A stretch of DNA of 64,000 nt from a bacterium (GTDB lineage: Bacteria; Babelota; Babeliae; Babelales; GCA-2401785), in the NCBI GenBank assembly GCA_023249975.1, contig JAHFBP010000003.1, forward strand, positions 1 through 64,000, in the 5' to 3' direction. Every line of letters begins with the position of its first letter. Position 1 is the stretch's first letter. The position numbers and the translations under genes are program-made. A model generated the notes under the pieces. That model was not told the origin of the DNA and did not search any database. It saw only the letters and a list, made by a program, of their open reading frames with translations. Positions 37,187 to 45,442 of the stretch are shown here, in pieces.

Positions 37187-37750
37187 ATGATTGCTAAATA
37201 TTCACGACACACTGCAACATTTACCCTTATTTTGATGATTGGCATGATATCACCCATTCAACCAATCGACATCAACCAAGACAATCTCAATAAAGCCAGA
37301 GAAATGGGCACTGATTTCTTAAACCAAATTCCTGCTGAAATGAAAGCTGACTTGTTGAGTAGGGTCCCTAGCACAGACAAGACTAGGGGTTATGCCAATA
37401 AATTCATGAGTGCTCTAGATACGTTCGATAAATTTAAAAATCCAACTGCCCCCCAAGCAGAAAATGAACCTCTTCCAGAAAGTACTCCAACAGAAAGGTC
37501 GGGTTTTTTGCCGTTATCTGGGGGAAATCAAGAAATGTCACCCATCGAACAAATTCAATCTAGTGAATTAGCTGCAATGGCGGCCGAAGTGGCCGAGACT
37601 TCAAAAATTGCTCAAATTAAAAAAAACGCTGCATTAGAGGCTGACAAATTTGCATCAGAAACAAAACACAAGTTCTTTAACGCTATCAATGCTCTTCGCG
37701 ATCAACTACAAAGAGCCCAAGATTACGCCCAAACAAAAATGGGTTATTAA
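37187..37750 (+). CDS. Exported helical protein, unknown (first of a tandem pair)
   Basis: A 187-residue protein starting with a signal-like segment (MIAKYSRHTATFTLILMIG). The mature part is predicted almost wholly helical: NLNKAREMGTDFLNQIPAEM, then a Pro/Ser/Glu-rich linker near residues 88-115, then an Ala/Lys/Glu-rich coiled stretch to the C-terminus. No family is recognised. It is followed 26 bases later by a second gene with a similar leader and similar ribosome-binding site context, so the two look like a duplicated pair made together. Confidence 0.6.
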   Translation: MIAKYSRHTATFTLILMIGMISPIQPIDINQDNLNKAREMGTDFLNQIPAEMKADLLSRVPSTDKTRGYANKFMSALDTFDKFKNPTAPQAENEPLPESTPTERSGFLPLSGGNQEMSPIEQIQSSELAAMAAEVAETSKIAQIKKNAALEADKFASETKHKFFNAINALRDQLQRAQDYAQTKMGY

Positions 37751-37775
37751 TTTTATAACTTAAGGGGTCTTAATT

Positions 37776-38228
37776 ATGGTCAACAAATATTCACTACGCG
37801 CAGTAAAATTAGCCGTAATTTTGATGTTGCTGCCGATACTTACTCTGCAATTGAGCCCCCAAGAAGTCCCACAACAAGACGAATTTAATATTGAACGGGA
37901 AGAATCTTTATCAGAGGCCTCAATGACCGACGAAGCTGATGCTCAATTAGCCGCCGATAATGAAGCAATTAAAAGCGCAATTGAACAAATCCTTATAGAA
38001 GCTAAAGAGCGTGAAGAAAAAGCTTTGAAAAAACTAGTCATCATGGAAGAAGAACACACTCAACACATCGCAGAAATCAATGAAGAACTTGCAATACTAT
38101 ACAGAACAGACCCTACAAAAGACATGAGCCGTTTTAGGGCCTATCAAAAACTTGTAAACCTAATCCGAAGGTTCTTTGGCACGTCCCCGATAAAACAATC
38201 TCTGTCGAAGAACGAACCCAAGACATAA
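37776..38228 (+). CDS. Exported or anchored coiled-coil protein, unknown (second of a tandem pair)
   Basis: A 150-residue protein with an N-terminal hydrophobic leader (MVNKYSLRAVKLAVILMLL), an acidic stretch, and a Glu/Lys/Ala-rich coiled coil from about residue 60 to 115, ending in a basic tail. The leader resembles that of the preceding gene (M-x-x-KYS). The last 31 codons overlap the 3' end of dapF on the other strand. An AAGGGG site lies upstream of the ATG. Confidence 0.55.
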   Translation: MVNKYSLRAVKLAVILMLLPILTLQLSPQEVPQQDEFNIEREESLSEASMTDEADAQLAADNEAIKSAIEQILIEAKEREEKALKKLVIMEEEHTQHIAEINEELAILYRTDPTKDMSRFRAYQKLVNLIRRFFGTSPIKQSLSKNEPKT

Positions 38229-38922
38229 GCGTGCCCCCTGGCATGGTGATCCTGATTTTTTCATCAGTCTTAATAGTTTCTGAAATAAACAGCTTATAGG
38301 TAATGGCACAAACAGCCGATCCGCATGATTTGGTTATCCCAACCCCACGTTCATAAACTTTCATGCCATATGTATGATTTTTATCAGATAAAGCGGTTAC
38401 ATGCTCAACATTACAACCCCCTTCAACGGCAGACTGAGCCATAATTGCCAGCGTTTCAAAGTCCTCAATTGCATTGTCAAAGAAGATAAGATGGGGATTG
38501 CCGATATCAATAAAAAATCCCTGAAAGCCATTGATGGATTTTTCCCCAGAAACCGATGGCACTATTTCAATCAAGGTTTCTATGCAATCGCCTGATCGCC
38601 AGGCCTTGATGCTGTTAATACCCATCATAAAACTTATCTCTTCTCCGGAAACCTGACTTAATAAATAATCGGCCACGCAACGGGATCCATTACCCGAAAA
38701 TCCACCATTTGAACCGTCGGCATTGAAAATGGAAACTTTAAAATTTGAAGACCTGTGTTTTTGAACAACCAGAACTCCGTCGGCACCGATACCGATTTTT
38801 CGATCACATAAATTTTTAATAATTTGAACATCGGGGACAAATACCTGTTCACGAGTATCGATCAAAATAAAGTCATTACCCAACGCATCATATTTGTGAA
38901 ACTTCATGTGACGACTTAACAT
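38134..38922 (-). CDS. dapF: Diaminopimelate epimerase
   Basis: Converts LL- to meso-diaminopimelate for peptidoglycan and lysine. The 262-residue product has MKFHKYDALGNDFILID, the first catalytic cysteine in GNGSRCVADYL and the second in KSCGSAVCA, an altered form of the usual ACGTGACA. The C-terminal IRITMPGGTLMSWV segment is normal, so the antisense overlap with the gene at 37776 has not truncated it. Its ATG shares a base with the stop of the upstream gene (TAATG), implying coupled translation. Confidence 0.93.
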   Translation of the reverse strand: MLSRHMKFHKYDALGNDFILIDTREQVFVPDVQIIKNLCDRKIGIGADGVLVVQKHRSSNFKVSIFNADGSNGGFSGNGSRCVADYLLSQVSGEEISFMMGINSIKAWRSGDCIETLIEIVPSVSGEKSINGFQGFFIDIGNPHLIFFDNAIEDFETLAIMAQSAVEGGCNVEHVTALSDKNHTYGMKVYERGVGITKSCGSAVCAITYKLFISETIKTDEKIRITMPGGTLMSWVRSSTEIVLSGTCQRTFGLGLQVFDRP

Positions 38923-39899
38923 TATTGATTAAACACCTTATCAAGATATGCCCGTCCAGAATCGGCGCACATGGCCACGACATAATCAGACGGCTTGAGT
39001 TGGCTCGCATACCCAATGAGTGCATCAATCACCCCGCCGCTGCTCGGTCCCACCAAAAAACCCTTGTTTTTGGCAAGCCAACGAGACCGGTCAAATGAAG
39101 CCTGATCCGAAACAGGAATAATTTGGTCGATCACAGATGCGTCAAACAATCCTTCATGCGGATGATCTATACCAAGCCCTTCATTTTTATAGGGCAAGGG
39201 AAATTCACGCGAGTACGCCGAATTTTCTGCATCAACTCCAATAATCTTAATATTCGGATTTTGTTCTTTTAAGTACCGCCCCACTCCCGTAATAGTGCCA
39301 CAACTTCCCGCCCCCACAAAGAGATGGGTCAGTTGGCCATCTGTCTGCCGCCAAATTTCTGGGCCAGTTGAAAGATAATGCGCCTGGCTATTCCAAGCAT
39401 TGAAATATTGATTCGGCATGAATGATCCCTCAATTTCAGCCGTCATTCGAACTGCAACAGAATGGCAATCGTCTGGCTCAGCATCTCCGCAAACATCTTT
39501 ACACACTTGAACCTGAGCTCCATAGGCCCGCAAGGTTGCCACTTTTGCCGAACTGGTGCGCTCGGGAACCGTAATAATAACTCGATATCCCTTGATGGCG
39601 CCAATCATAGCAAGTGCAATTCCCTGGTTGCCAGATGAAGCCTCGACAATGGTGCCACCAGCTTTGAGCAAACCTACTTGCTCTGCTCGTTCAATCATGT
39701 ACAACGCAGAGCGATCTTTGATGCTTCCACCTGGATTGAGATACTCCAACTTTGCCATTACGTGTGCATCAATCCCCACATCCAGCCCAACAAGAGGAGT
39801 GTTGCCTATTGCGGAAAGTAAATTTGGCAGTTGCATCCGCCAGCGATCAGTCCCGCCTTTGTTCAAGTCTGACACATAAGGAGGCTTTTGATTTTGCAT
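38922..39899 (-). CDS. PLP-dependent cysteine synthase-like enzyme
   Basis: A fold-type II PLP enzyme of 325 residues resembling cysteine synthase and cystathionine beta-synthase. The PLP lysine lies in NPGGSIKDRSA. The phosphate- and substrate-binding loops read SSGNQG instead of the usual SSGNTG, and GAGSCGTITG instead of GTGGTITG. VGPSSGGVIDAL near the end is normal. The substitutions leave the exact substrate open (O-acetylserine, O-phosphoserine or serine plus homocysteine). It is coupled to dapF. Confidence 0.8.
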   Translation of the reverse strand: MQNQKPPYVSDLNKGGTDRWRMQLPNLLSAIGNTPLVGLDVGIDAHVMAKLEYLNPGGSIKDRSALYMIERAEQVGLLKAGGTIVEASSGNQGIALAMIGAIKGYRVIITVPERTSSAKVATLRAYGAQVQVCKDVCGDAEPDDCHSVAVRMTAEIEGSFMPNQYFNAWNSQAHYLSTGPEIWRQTDGQLTHLFVGAGSCGTITGVGRYLKEQNPNIKIIGVDAENSAYSREFPLPYKNEGLGIDHPHEGLFDASVIDQIIPVSDQASFDRSRWLAKNKGFLVGPSSGGVIDALIGYASQLKPSDYVVAMCADSGRAYLDKVFNQ

Positions 39900-40022
39900 A
39901 GTTGAAATACCTCTGCCGCATGTAAATTTTCCTTTTCGTTGAGAATTGTTATTATATCGCCGCTTATTGATTTTTTAAAGATTCGGTCAGATTTCAGAGG
40001 TGTAATAATTAAAGGAAATCCA

Positions 40023-41327
40023 TTGAGAAAACAAAAAGTATCAATTCGCCCATTTTTGATATGTGCGCTCATAGCCTCAATCGCCATTGCAAGTTTTTCC
40101 TTTTTCAACATTACCCCCGTTGGAAAACAAATTTTACGCAAACCGGTTGTTGTCGTTATTCATGGAACTTTTGCGCGAAATTCACGTTGGATGCAATCAG
40201 AAATTGATATTGCACGAAGTCGATTTGAAGAAGCCAAAAAGAATTTTCATGCCAATCAATCTCCGCGTACAGACAAAATCTTACGAGACACCCAAGAAAA
40301 ACTCAACGCTCTACTTTTTATGGAAGAAGAATCTGAAGTCAAATCTTCTTCTGAACATGTCGAGTCATCTGAAGAGGAAATTGCACTACCGCCACTCCTT
40401 TTGCACGAAACTTCGACAAAAAAACCTCGGATTACGTTTTTTGATGTAGTGAAACAAGCATTTTCCCGCGCAGATGTTGTCAGACATGACTGGTCAGGAC
40501 AATTGAGCAGTAACGCCAGAATTGTTGCTGGAATTACTCTTGCCGCACGACTGGTAGCTGAATTTTCCAAACGCCCCATTATTTTAATAGGCCACAGTCA
40601 TGGCGGAAATATTATTAAAATCGCTATTAATATTTTGGCTCTTTTAAATCAAAAAATAGCACTTGAAGAAGCAGGTCCCCTTGCTAAAAATACCCAAAAC
40701 AAGCTCGACAGACAAAAACTTGCCCTCATTCCTGAAGTATCACACAACCAATTGGTTGCCATTCGTTACCACATAACACAAGCATTGAATCAACAAGAAA
40801 ACAAGGAGCTATTTGATGCAGCAATGCTCCTTAAAAAGGAATTTGCTAAACGATCAGCAAAAGAAAACGCAACCCCTTTGCACGTTCACGCCGCCATCAC
40901 TCTCGGAACCCCCATGGCAGAAGGCTTCAGCTTTAATACAACACCCGAAAATGGCACCATCACTCATGCAATCACAATTTCATCAAAAGGAGACTCGGTT
41001 CAAGCGGCCGCAGGTTATCGCAAAGCACTTGGATACGGACCTGTCACCAACCTGTTTCTTTCTCTACAAGACCCAAATGGCATAATTTACAGCCCAGGAC
41101 ATCGAGAAACTCACCATCCACGAGTAGGGTTGTTTATCAAAGCCCTGCTAACTGCTCTTGATAAACAATTGGTATTACCACCTGTTTGCAATGTCACAAT
41201 TTTTAATAATCAGACCGCCATCATCAAAGAATATATGACAAACAACTCCTTAATCAAACGTGCGCGCGAAGAAGGAGTTCCGATCAAAGATCTTAAAATT
41301 AAGGAAACTGTTTTAAAGTTTTTTTAA
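40023..41327 (+). CDS. Membrane-anchored or exported serine hydrolase (alpha/beta-hydrolase type)
   Basis: I start at a TTG with an AAAGGA site upstream; the product then begins with a basic segment and a hydrophobic helix (FLICALIASIAIASFSFF) that would anchor or export it. The core has VVVIHGTFARNSRWM (oxyanion loop) and the nucleophile motif LIGHSHGGNIIKIA, as in lipases and esterases. Between them is a highly acidic Ser/Glu insertion. Near the end SKGDSVQ and HRETHHP align with a paralogue at 41324, marking likely acid and histidine of a Ser-Asp-His triad. Substrate unknown; an upstream TTG would lengthen it 28 residues. Confidence 0.7.
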   Translation: MRKQKVSIRPFLICALIASIAIASFSFFNITPVGKQILRKPVVVVIHGTFARNSRWMQSEIDIARSRFEEAKKNFHANQSPRTDKILRDTQEKLNALLFMEEESEVKSSSEHVESSEEEIALPPLLLHETSTKKPRITFFDVVKQAFSRADVVRHDWSGQLSSNARIVAGITLAARLVAEFSKRPIILIGHSHGGNIIKIAINILALLNQKIALEEAGPLAKNTQNKLDRQKLALIPEVSHNQLVAIRYHITQALNQQENKELFDAAMLLKKEFAKRSAKENATPLHVHAAITLGTPMAEGFSFNTTPENGTITHAITISSKGDSVQAAAGYRKALGYGPVTNLFLSLQDPNGIIYSPGHRETHHPRVGLFIKALLTALDKQLVLPPVCNVTIFNNQTAIIKEYMTNNSLIKRAREEGVPIKDLKIKETVLKFF

Positions 41328-42568
41328 AGTGACTTCATAATCACTGGCTTTGAGCCATCCTCAAAAAACAATATTGAAAGGTTTTTATACTCTTTAAAGT
41401 CTGTTGGATCCACCTTAAACTCTTTAACAATAATGTCCGGCAAACGAAAAAGCCAAGACCCAATAAAGGGTGAATGCAATTCTGTGTGACTCGGCAAACA
41501 AAATGAACCTTTATTGTTTCGAACCGAAACTTGTAAGTTTAAAAGCCGTTCCGCAGGGGTATATGTGCGACTATACAAACCCAAAACTGGCTGAATTATG
41601 TCACCCTCTGAATAAAGCGAAAAAAGTCCTTTAATAACGGCCATGTTTGGTTTATAGCTTTTTTCACACACAGGGGTTCCCAGTTGCGCCACATAATTAA
41701 TAGTGCGCTGTGATCCGGTATTAACCGTCATAAGAGTTCCTGCTTTGGTATCTTCACTGAATGCAACTCGTTTTTTGAGCGATTCAAACCAAATTGATTC
41801 GTAGACCTGAATAATACGAGCCCCAATGCGGGCTGCATATTCATCACGCGATTCATGTTGATTAGCAAAATACACACTCTTCACGCCTGCAATTTTTTGA
41901 CAACCCCTACATTGCTCAATATGAGAATCAATCTCTGTTTTGGTTTCAAAGCCAGAATCATTATGCTTGGAGTCCCATTCTTGCAAGGCATCGAGTACAA
42001 ATTGACCAGCTTGCTGACTGATATAGTCACGAACAATTTTTTCTTTGCTGACTTCATCTTCCAGGGCAAGTAAATCTTCTGACTCAATGATCTCTTGCAC
42101 CACAATAACGTCTTTTGAGGTTTTATCATCACTAACAGCTTTAGTTGCTTTCTCTCGCAATGCAAGTGCCATGCGGCTGACGGGATTATACATAAACTGA
42201 CTGGTCAAAGCAGCAATTGCCCCGCCATGACTGTGAGCAAACATTGTAATTGATTCATTATCCGGATAACTCAAACACAACATAGCCAAGTTTTCTGCTG
42301 CCTCAATGCGCGACACATGGTCATTGTCACCATCCCACACAAATGAAACGACGCTCTCAACTCGCTGTTTATTACCAGATTCCTTTGATTTTTCCGCAGC
42401 ATACGCCCAAAGAGATCGGTTAACGGCTTTAAAAAAATCACCTCCTGGCTTATGCCAATTCTCATCGGTCGCAAATGTTCCATGGATAATGATCACCACA
42501 GGAGCAACCTTGGCAGAAAAACAACCAATCAATCCTGCAACCATCAGTGTTTTTTTTATGAATTGCAT
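41324..42568 (-). CDS. Exported serine hydrolase (alpha/beta-hydrolase type), paralogue of the convergent gene
   Basis: A 414-residue protein with a cleavable-looking signal (MQFIKKTLMVAGLIGCFSAK) followed at once by PVVIIIHGTFATDENW and, near residue 110, MFAHSHGGAIAAL, the serine nucleophile motif. SEGDIIQPVLGLYS and SHTELHSPFIGSWL near residues 325-375 align with the last part of the plus-strand gene. The two genes converge and overlap by four bases (TTAA), each using it for its stop codon. A lipase- or esterase-like enzyme acting in the periplasm or outside the cell is likely; the substrate is unknown. Confidence 0.72.
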   Translation of the reverse strand: MQFIKKTLMVAGLIGCFSAKVAPVVIIIHGTFATDENWHKPGGDFFKAVNRSLWAYAAEKSKESGNKQRVESVVSFVWDGDNDHVSRIEAAENLAMLCLSYPDNESITMFAHSHGGAIAALTSQFMYNPVSRMALALREKATKAVSDDKTSKDVIVVQEIIESEDLLALEDEVSKEKIVRDYISQQAGQFVLDALQEWDSKHNDSGFETKTEIDSHIEQCRGCQKIAGVKSVYFANQHESRDEYAARIGARIIQVYESIWFESLKKRVAFSEDTKAGTLMTVNTGSQRTINYVAQLGTPVCEKSYKPNMAVIKGLFSLYSEGDIIQPVLGLYSRTYTPAERLLNLQVSVRNNKGSFCLPSHTELHSPFIGSWLFRLPDIIVKEFKVDPTDFKEYKNLSILFFEDGSKPVIMKSL

Positions 42569-42667
42569 TCAAGTTCCTTCACTCAATATCCATTTCTCCC
42601 GCGCATTTGAGAGTATCAATTGGGAGACCAGATATTCAAGCAAACTTCAAACAACAAGCGGAGAGGT

Positions 42668-42925
42668 TTATGCAGAAAGAAATCGGTTTTCTTTTTTTTC
42701 AAGCGACAAGATATAGCCACCCTTTTGGAGCCTCGCCATAAACTCAAGAAAATCTTCCTCTTGATGAGGTGCTACAAAAAATTCGACCAGATTTTTGTGC
42801 TTATCAATGGTTCTTTCAAGAACAAGACTATTTTCGCTGCGTAAGCAACCAGTCACAAACCAAATTTTTTCACGCAAAAGTTCAGCGTGGTAATACGAGC
42901 AATATTCGGGATATTCTTGATTCAT
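42668..42925 (-). CDS. Small conserved-looking protein, unknown
   Basis: An 85-residue soluble protein, MNQEYPEYCSYYHAELLREK onward, with alternating strands and helices: IWFVTGCLRSENSLVLERTID, NLVEFFVAPHQEEDFLEFMARL and GGYILSLEKKENR. The pattern suggests a compact ferredoxin-like fold but I do not recognise a family. Codon use and composition look genuine. It sits downstream of the Pro/Ala-rich protein gene, beyond a terminator. An opposite-strand frame over the same bases looks less protein-like. Confidence 0.5.
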   Translation of the reverse strand: MNQEYPEYCSYYHAELLREKIWFVTGCLRSENSLVLERTIDKHKNLVEFFVAPHQEEDFLEFMARLQKGGYILSLEKKENRFLSA

Positions 42926-42939
42926 ACAATTTTTACAAT

Positions 42940-42980
42940 ATAAAAGGGCACACTAGGTAATATCCCCAGTGTGCCCAAAA
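42940..42980 (-). terminator. Rho-independent terminator of the Pro/Ala-rich protein gene
   Basis: On the minus strand AGTGTGCCC-type arms (GGGCACACT at one side, AGTGTGCCC at the other) form a nine-base perfect stem with a 13-base loop, followed by a CTTTTAT run. It lies 40 bases beyond the stop of the gene at 43020. Confidence 0.75.
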
Positions 42981-43019
42981 ATTATCTTTGATGCAAAACA
43001 AGCTACTCAAATCCACGCT

Positions 43020-43619
43020 TTACTTAGGTGCGCCAGGCAACATTGGTGCAACAGGAAGCGGCGGCAATCCTGGCAATGCTGGCGCTCCTCCTGGTAATGG
43101 AGGGAGTCCTGGTAAAGCTGGAGCGCCCTGAGCAGCTGGTCCTGATGACAATGCTGGGGCTGGTGGTAATGGCATTGACGGAGCTGGAGCACTTGGTGCT
43201 GGTGAAAGTGATACCGGCGGCACAGTCGCAACAGACATAGGAGTATTTGGCATTGCTTCCGGCATTACTGGAGACAGTGGCTTGTTCAAATCTGCTCCTT
43301 GTGTAATAGGTTTATTCAGATCGGGCACTGCAGGTGTCGCGGTGCCTACTGCAGGAGCTCCAGCAGGCTGCTGTACTGCCTTAAGAAGATCTAAAAACTG
43401 ATCCACCTGAATTTTTAGATCCTGCCCTTTGGAAGTATAGTCTTCGGTAGTCCTGAATTCAGGACTCATTGCCAAAAAATCAATCGCTGTTTTACGAATA
43501 TCAGCCAAACGACGCTTGGCAACATCCCCTAATTTATTGTCTATAGTCGCACCTTCTGGCCGAACTGAAACTGCCAAAGCGCCCACCAATACCAAAAGAC
43601 CTACTGTATTTATTCTCAT
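43020..43619 (-). CDS. Exported Pro/Ala-rich protein, unknown
   Basis: I begin at MRINTVGLLVLVGALAVSV, a signal peptide preceded by an AAGGAG site. A frame seven codons longer is less likely. Residues about 25-85 are helical (VAKRRLADIRKTAIDFLAMS) and the remaining 110 residues are low-complexity Pro/Ala/Leu/Ser, ending in two identical 12-residue units GAPALPGLPPLP. Such tails can span the periplasm, cross peptidoglycan or be surface exposed; which applies here is unknown. It is divergent from the barrel gene at 43800. Confidence 0.6.
   Translation of the reverse strand: MRINTVGLLVLVGALAVSVRPEGATIDNKLGDVAKRRLADIRKTAIDFLAMSPEFRTTEDYTSKGQDLKIQVDQFLDLLKAVQQPAGAPAVGTATPAVPDLNKPITQGADLNKPLSPVMPEAMPNTPMSVATVPPVSLSPAPSAPAPSMPLPPAPALSSGPAAQGAPALPGLPPLPGGAPALPGLPPLPVAPMLPGAPK
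43053..43127 (-). repeat. Protein-level tandem repeat GAPALPGLPPLP (two copies)
   Basis: Two 36-base units at 43053-43088 and 43092-43127, separated by one codon, encode the same 12 residues. Nine of the twelve codons differ between copies, always synonymously. Confidence 0.85.
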
Positions 43620-43726
43620 GCAGACTCCTTCCCATAACAACCTTAATGACGCCTATCTTGAAAAACTTTACACCTTCAGGCTCTCGCCACTCAAGCTTGT
43701 GGCAATTTGGGCCAATCCGCGATATC

Positions 43727-43756
43727 TTGACCACAATTTCATGGCAATGGTATACA
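43727..43756 (+). promoter_or_regulatory. Probable sigma-70 promoter of the barrel gene at 43800
   Basis: TTGACC at 43727 and TATACA at 43751 with an 18-base spacer. Transcription would begin near 43763, about 37 bases before the chosen ATG. Confidence 0.55.
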
Positions 43757-43799
43757 CGTGAGAGTGCGTTTGTCATGTATTGTAAAAAAGGAAATAAGA

Positions 43800-45314
43800 A
43801 TGACCTTCCCTTCACACTTGAACTACAAACGCATTGCGCTGATTATAGTAATGTGTGTTCCTAATGATATTGATGCCCTCATTCCTAGTAGTTTTGCCGA
43901 CCCAGCGCCACCTTTTCATATTCGTGGCATCAATCCATCGCTCACATTTTGCCGTCATGATGAAAAAGATGACGCCCCTCTTGCAGCACTGAACATCACG
44001 CCTTATCGCCACTTTGTGACCAATGCGCTGAACAAAAATGGAAATGATGTTCCTATTGGCGATCGGCTCGGTCGCTGGAGTATGGCAGGAATGCTTTGGA
44101 AAGCAAAAGATGTACATGGATCATCTCCAACGGAAAATCCTCGGGGTTTTGCAAAAGCATGGGCAAACCTATTTCCAACCCTTTATAGCACCGTTGCCCC
44201 CGTCGGAGCCGCGGCAGGCCAAGTTTCACTAATTATTGATAACGATGAAAACCAAACCGATGTCATTGATTGGTCCAAACAAGAACGTGGCTTTTATTCC
44301 GTCAAACCACAATTTGAACGTCTTGGACTACGAGGTGAAATTTGCCTTGAACTTATTGAAAACATTAAACTTAATATTCAGGGCGGCGTTTGTGAGTACA
44401 ATTTCACCCCAACATTCCTCAACCCGATTACAGGGGTTTGTTATGATGAGGTGACCTCTGTCATAAGCGACCCCATTGATGGTCGGCTTATGCTTTCAGC
44501 TGCCCGCACAGCAATAGCTCGCGAAATTGGCCTTAATATTTCATCATACCGCCAACTCGTTGCCGAAGATGCCTCAGCCCAACTTTCAATTTGCTACCCC
44601 TTTAAATACAAAGACAAAGCGGGAGACGTGGTACTCAACCTTTCACCGCGCATCACCGGTGGACTGATAGCACCCGTGAGCAAAAAAGAAAATCTCGACA
44701 TCGCTTTTTCACTTCCCGTGGGAAATGATGACACGCTTGGCGGCATGATTGAATGTGCCCTTGATTTGGACTTTAAGGAAACTATTTTGGCCAATATTGC
44801 CTGTGGATACACCCTGTTTGACGAATCAAATCGCAAAGGATATCGCGTGCCCAGTAACATCCGTGAATCAGTACTCTATCCCCATAAGCGCGATGTACAC
44901 ATTGAACGCGGTGGCACCTGGCACCTTAACGCTTCCCTGCAAGCTCAAAATTTTATCGAAGGACTCAAGGCATATATTGATTACACCTGGATTGTTCACC
45001 GCCCTGACAGATTCAGTTTCACAGACTCAACGGCCTTTGCAGCAAGACTGGCTGCTGTTCAGTCTGTTACTATTAATGGGATTGTTTTTACCCCCCTGAC
45101 CGTCGCAGAAATTGCCGAAACCAATGACGGATTTGCCTATGGTCTAGAAAAATTAAGAACCGACTCATCTTGGCAAGCGACACTTCTTCATGGGGGACTT
45201 TCTTACCAACTGGCCAACAACTTGGAAGCTGGAGTCTCGATGCAAGCAACATTTTCGGGACGCAATGTTTTTGAAAATACCACCCTTATGGGCAGTGTTT
45301 CCTTCCTTTTTTAG
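43800..45314 (+). CDS. Predicted outer-membrane beta-barrel protein, unknown family (second copy)
   Basis: The start is placed at an ATG with an AAAGGA site; a frame 14 codons longer exists upstream. The product has 504 residues with an N-terminal hydrophobic export segment (IALIIVMCVPNDIDA), many alternating strands such as LGLRGEICLELIENIKLNIQGG-type patterns, and an ending MGSVSFLF with a terminal phenylalanine, the barrel signature. A GYTLFDESNR stretch resembles one in the protein at 28307. Probably a porin-like or surface protein; the family is not recognised. Confidence 0.7.
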   Translation: MTFPSHLNYKRIALIIVMCVPNDIDALIPSSFADPAPPFHIRGINPSLTFCRHDEKDDAPLAALNITPYRHFVTNALNKNGNDVPIGDRLGRWSMAGMLWKAKDVHGSSPTENPRGFAKAWANLFPTLYSTVAPVGAAAGQVSLIIDNDENQTDVIDWSKQERGFYSVKPQFERLGLRGEICLELIENIKLNIQGGVCEYNFTPTFLNPITGVCYDEVTSVISDPIDGRLMLSAARTAIAREIGLNISSYRQLVAEDASAQLSICYPFKYKDKAGDVVLNLSPRITGGLIAPVSKKENLDIAFSLPVGNDDTLGGMIECALDLDFKETILANIACGYTLFDESNRKGYRVPSNIRESVLYPHKRDVHIERGGTWHLNASLQAQNFIEGLKAYIDYTWIVHRPDRFSFTDSTAFAARLAAVQSVTINGIVFTPLTVAEIAETNDGFAYGLEKLRTDSSWQATLLHGGLSYQLANNLEAGVSMQATFSGRNVFENTTLMGSVSFLF

Positions 45315-45363
45315 GGCATTGACGGGGTTTGAATAAAAAATATCGCATACTTACGGACTTTTT

Positions 45364-45392
45364 TTGACGTCTGACGCGGCTAATGCTACCAT
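45364..45392 (+). promoter_or_regulatory. Probable promoter of rpsU-rbfA-pilD
   Basis: TTGACG at 45364, a 17-base spacer, then TACCAT at 45387, about 50 bases before the rpsU start. A second TACTAT lies just downstream. Confidence 0.45.
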
Positions 45393-45442
45393 TGTACTAT
45401 GATAAAAAATACTTTTGGACACATGAAAGGTACTTAGTCACT

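Noticed and set aside
39863-40141. Minus-strand 92-codon frame between the cysteine synthase-like gene and the hydrolase
   Set aside because: It overlaps both neighbours and covers the start region of the hydrolase; it looks like a shadow frame.
42620-42844. Plus-strand 74-codon frame over the small protein at 42668
   Set aside because: It mirrors the minus-strand gene, has no ribosome-binding site and has poor protein-like composition.
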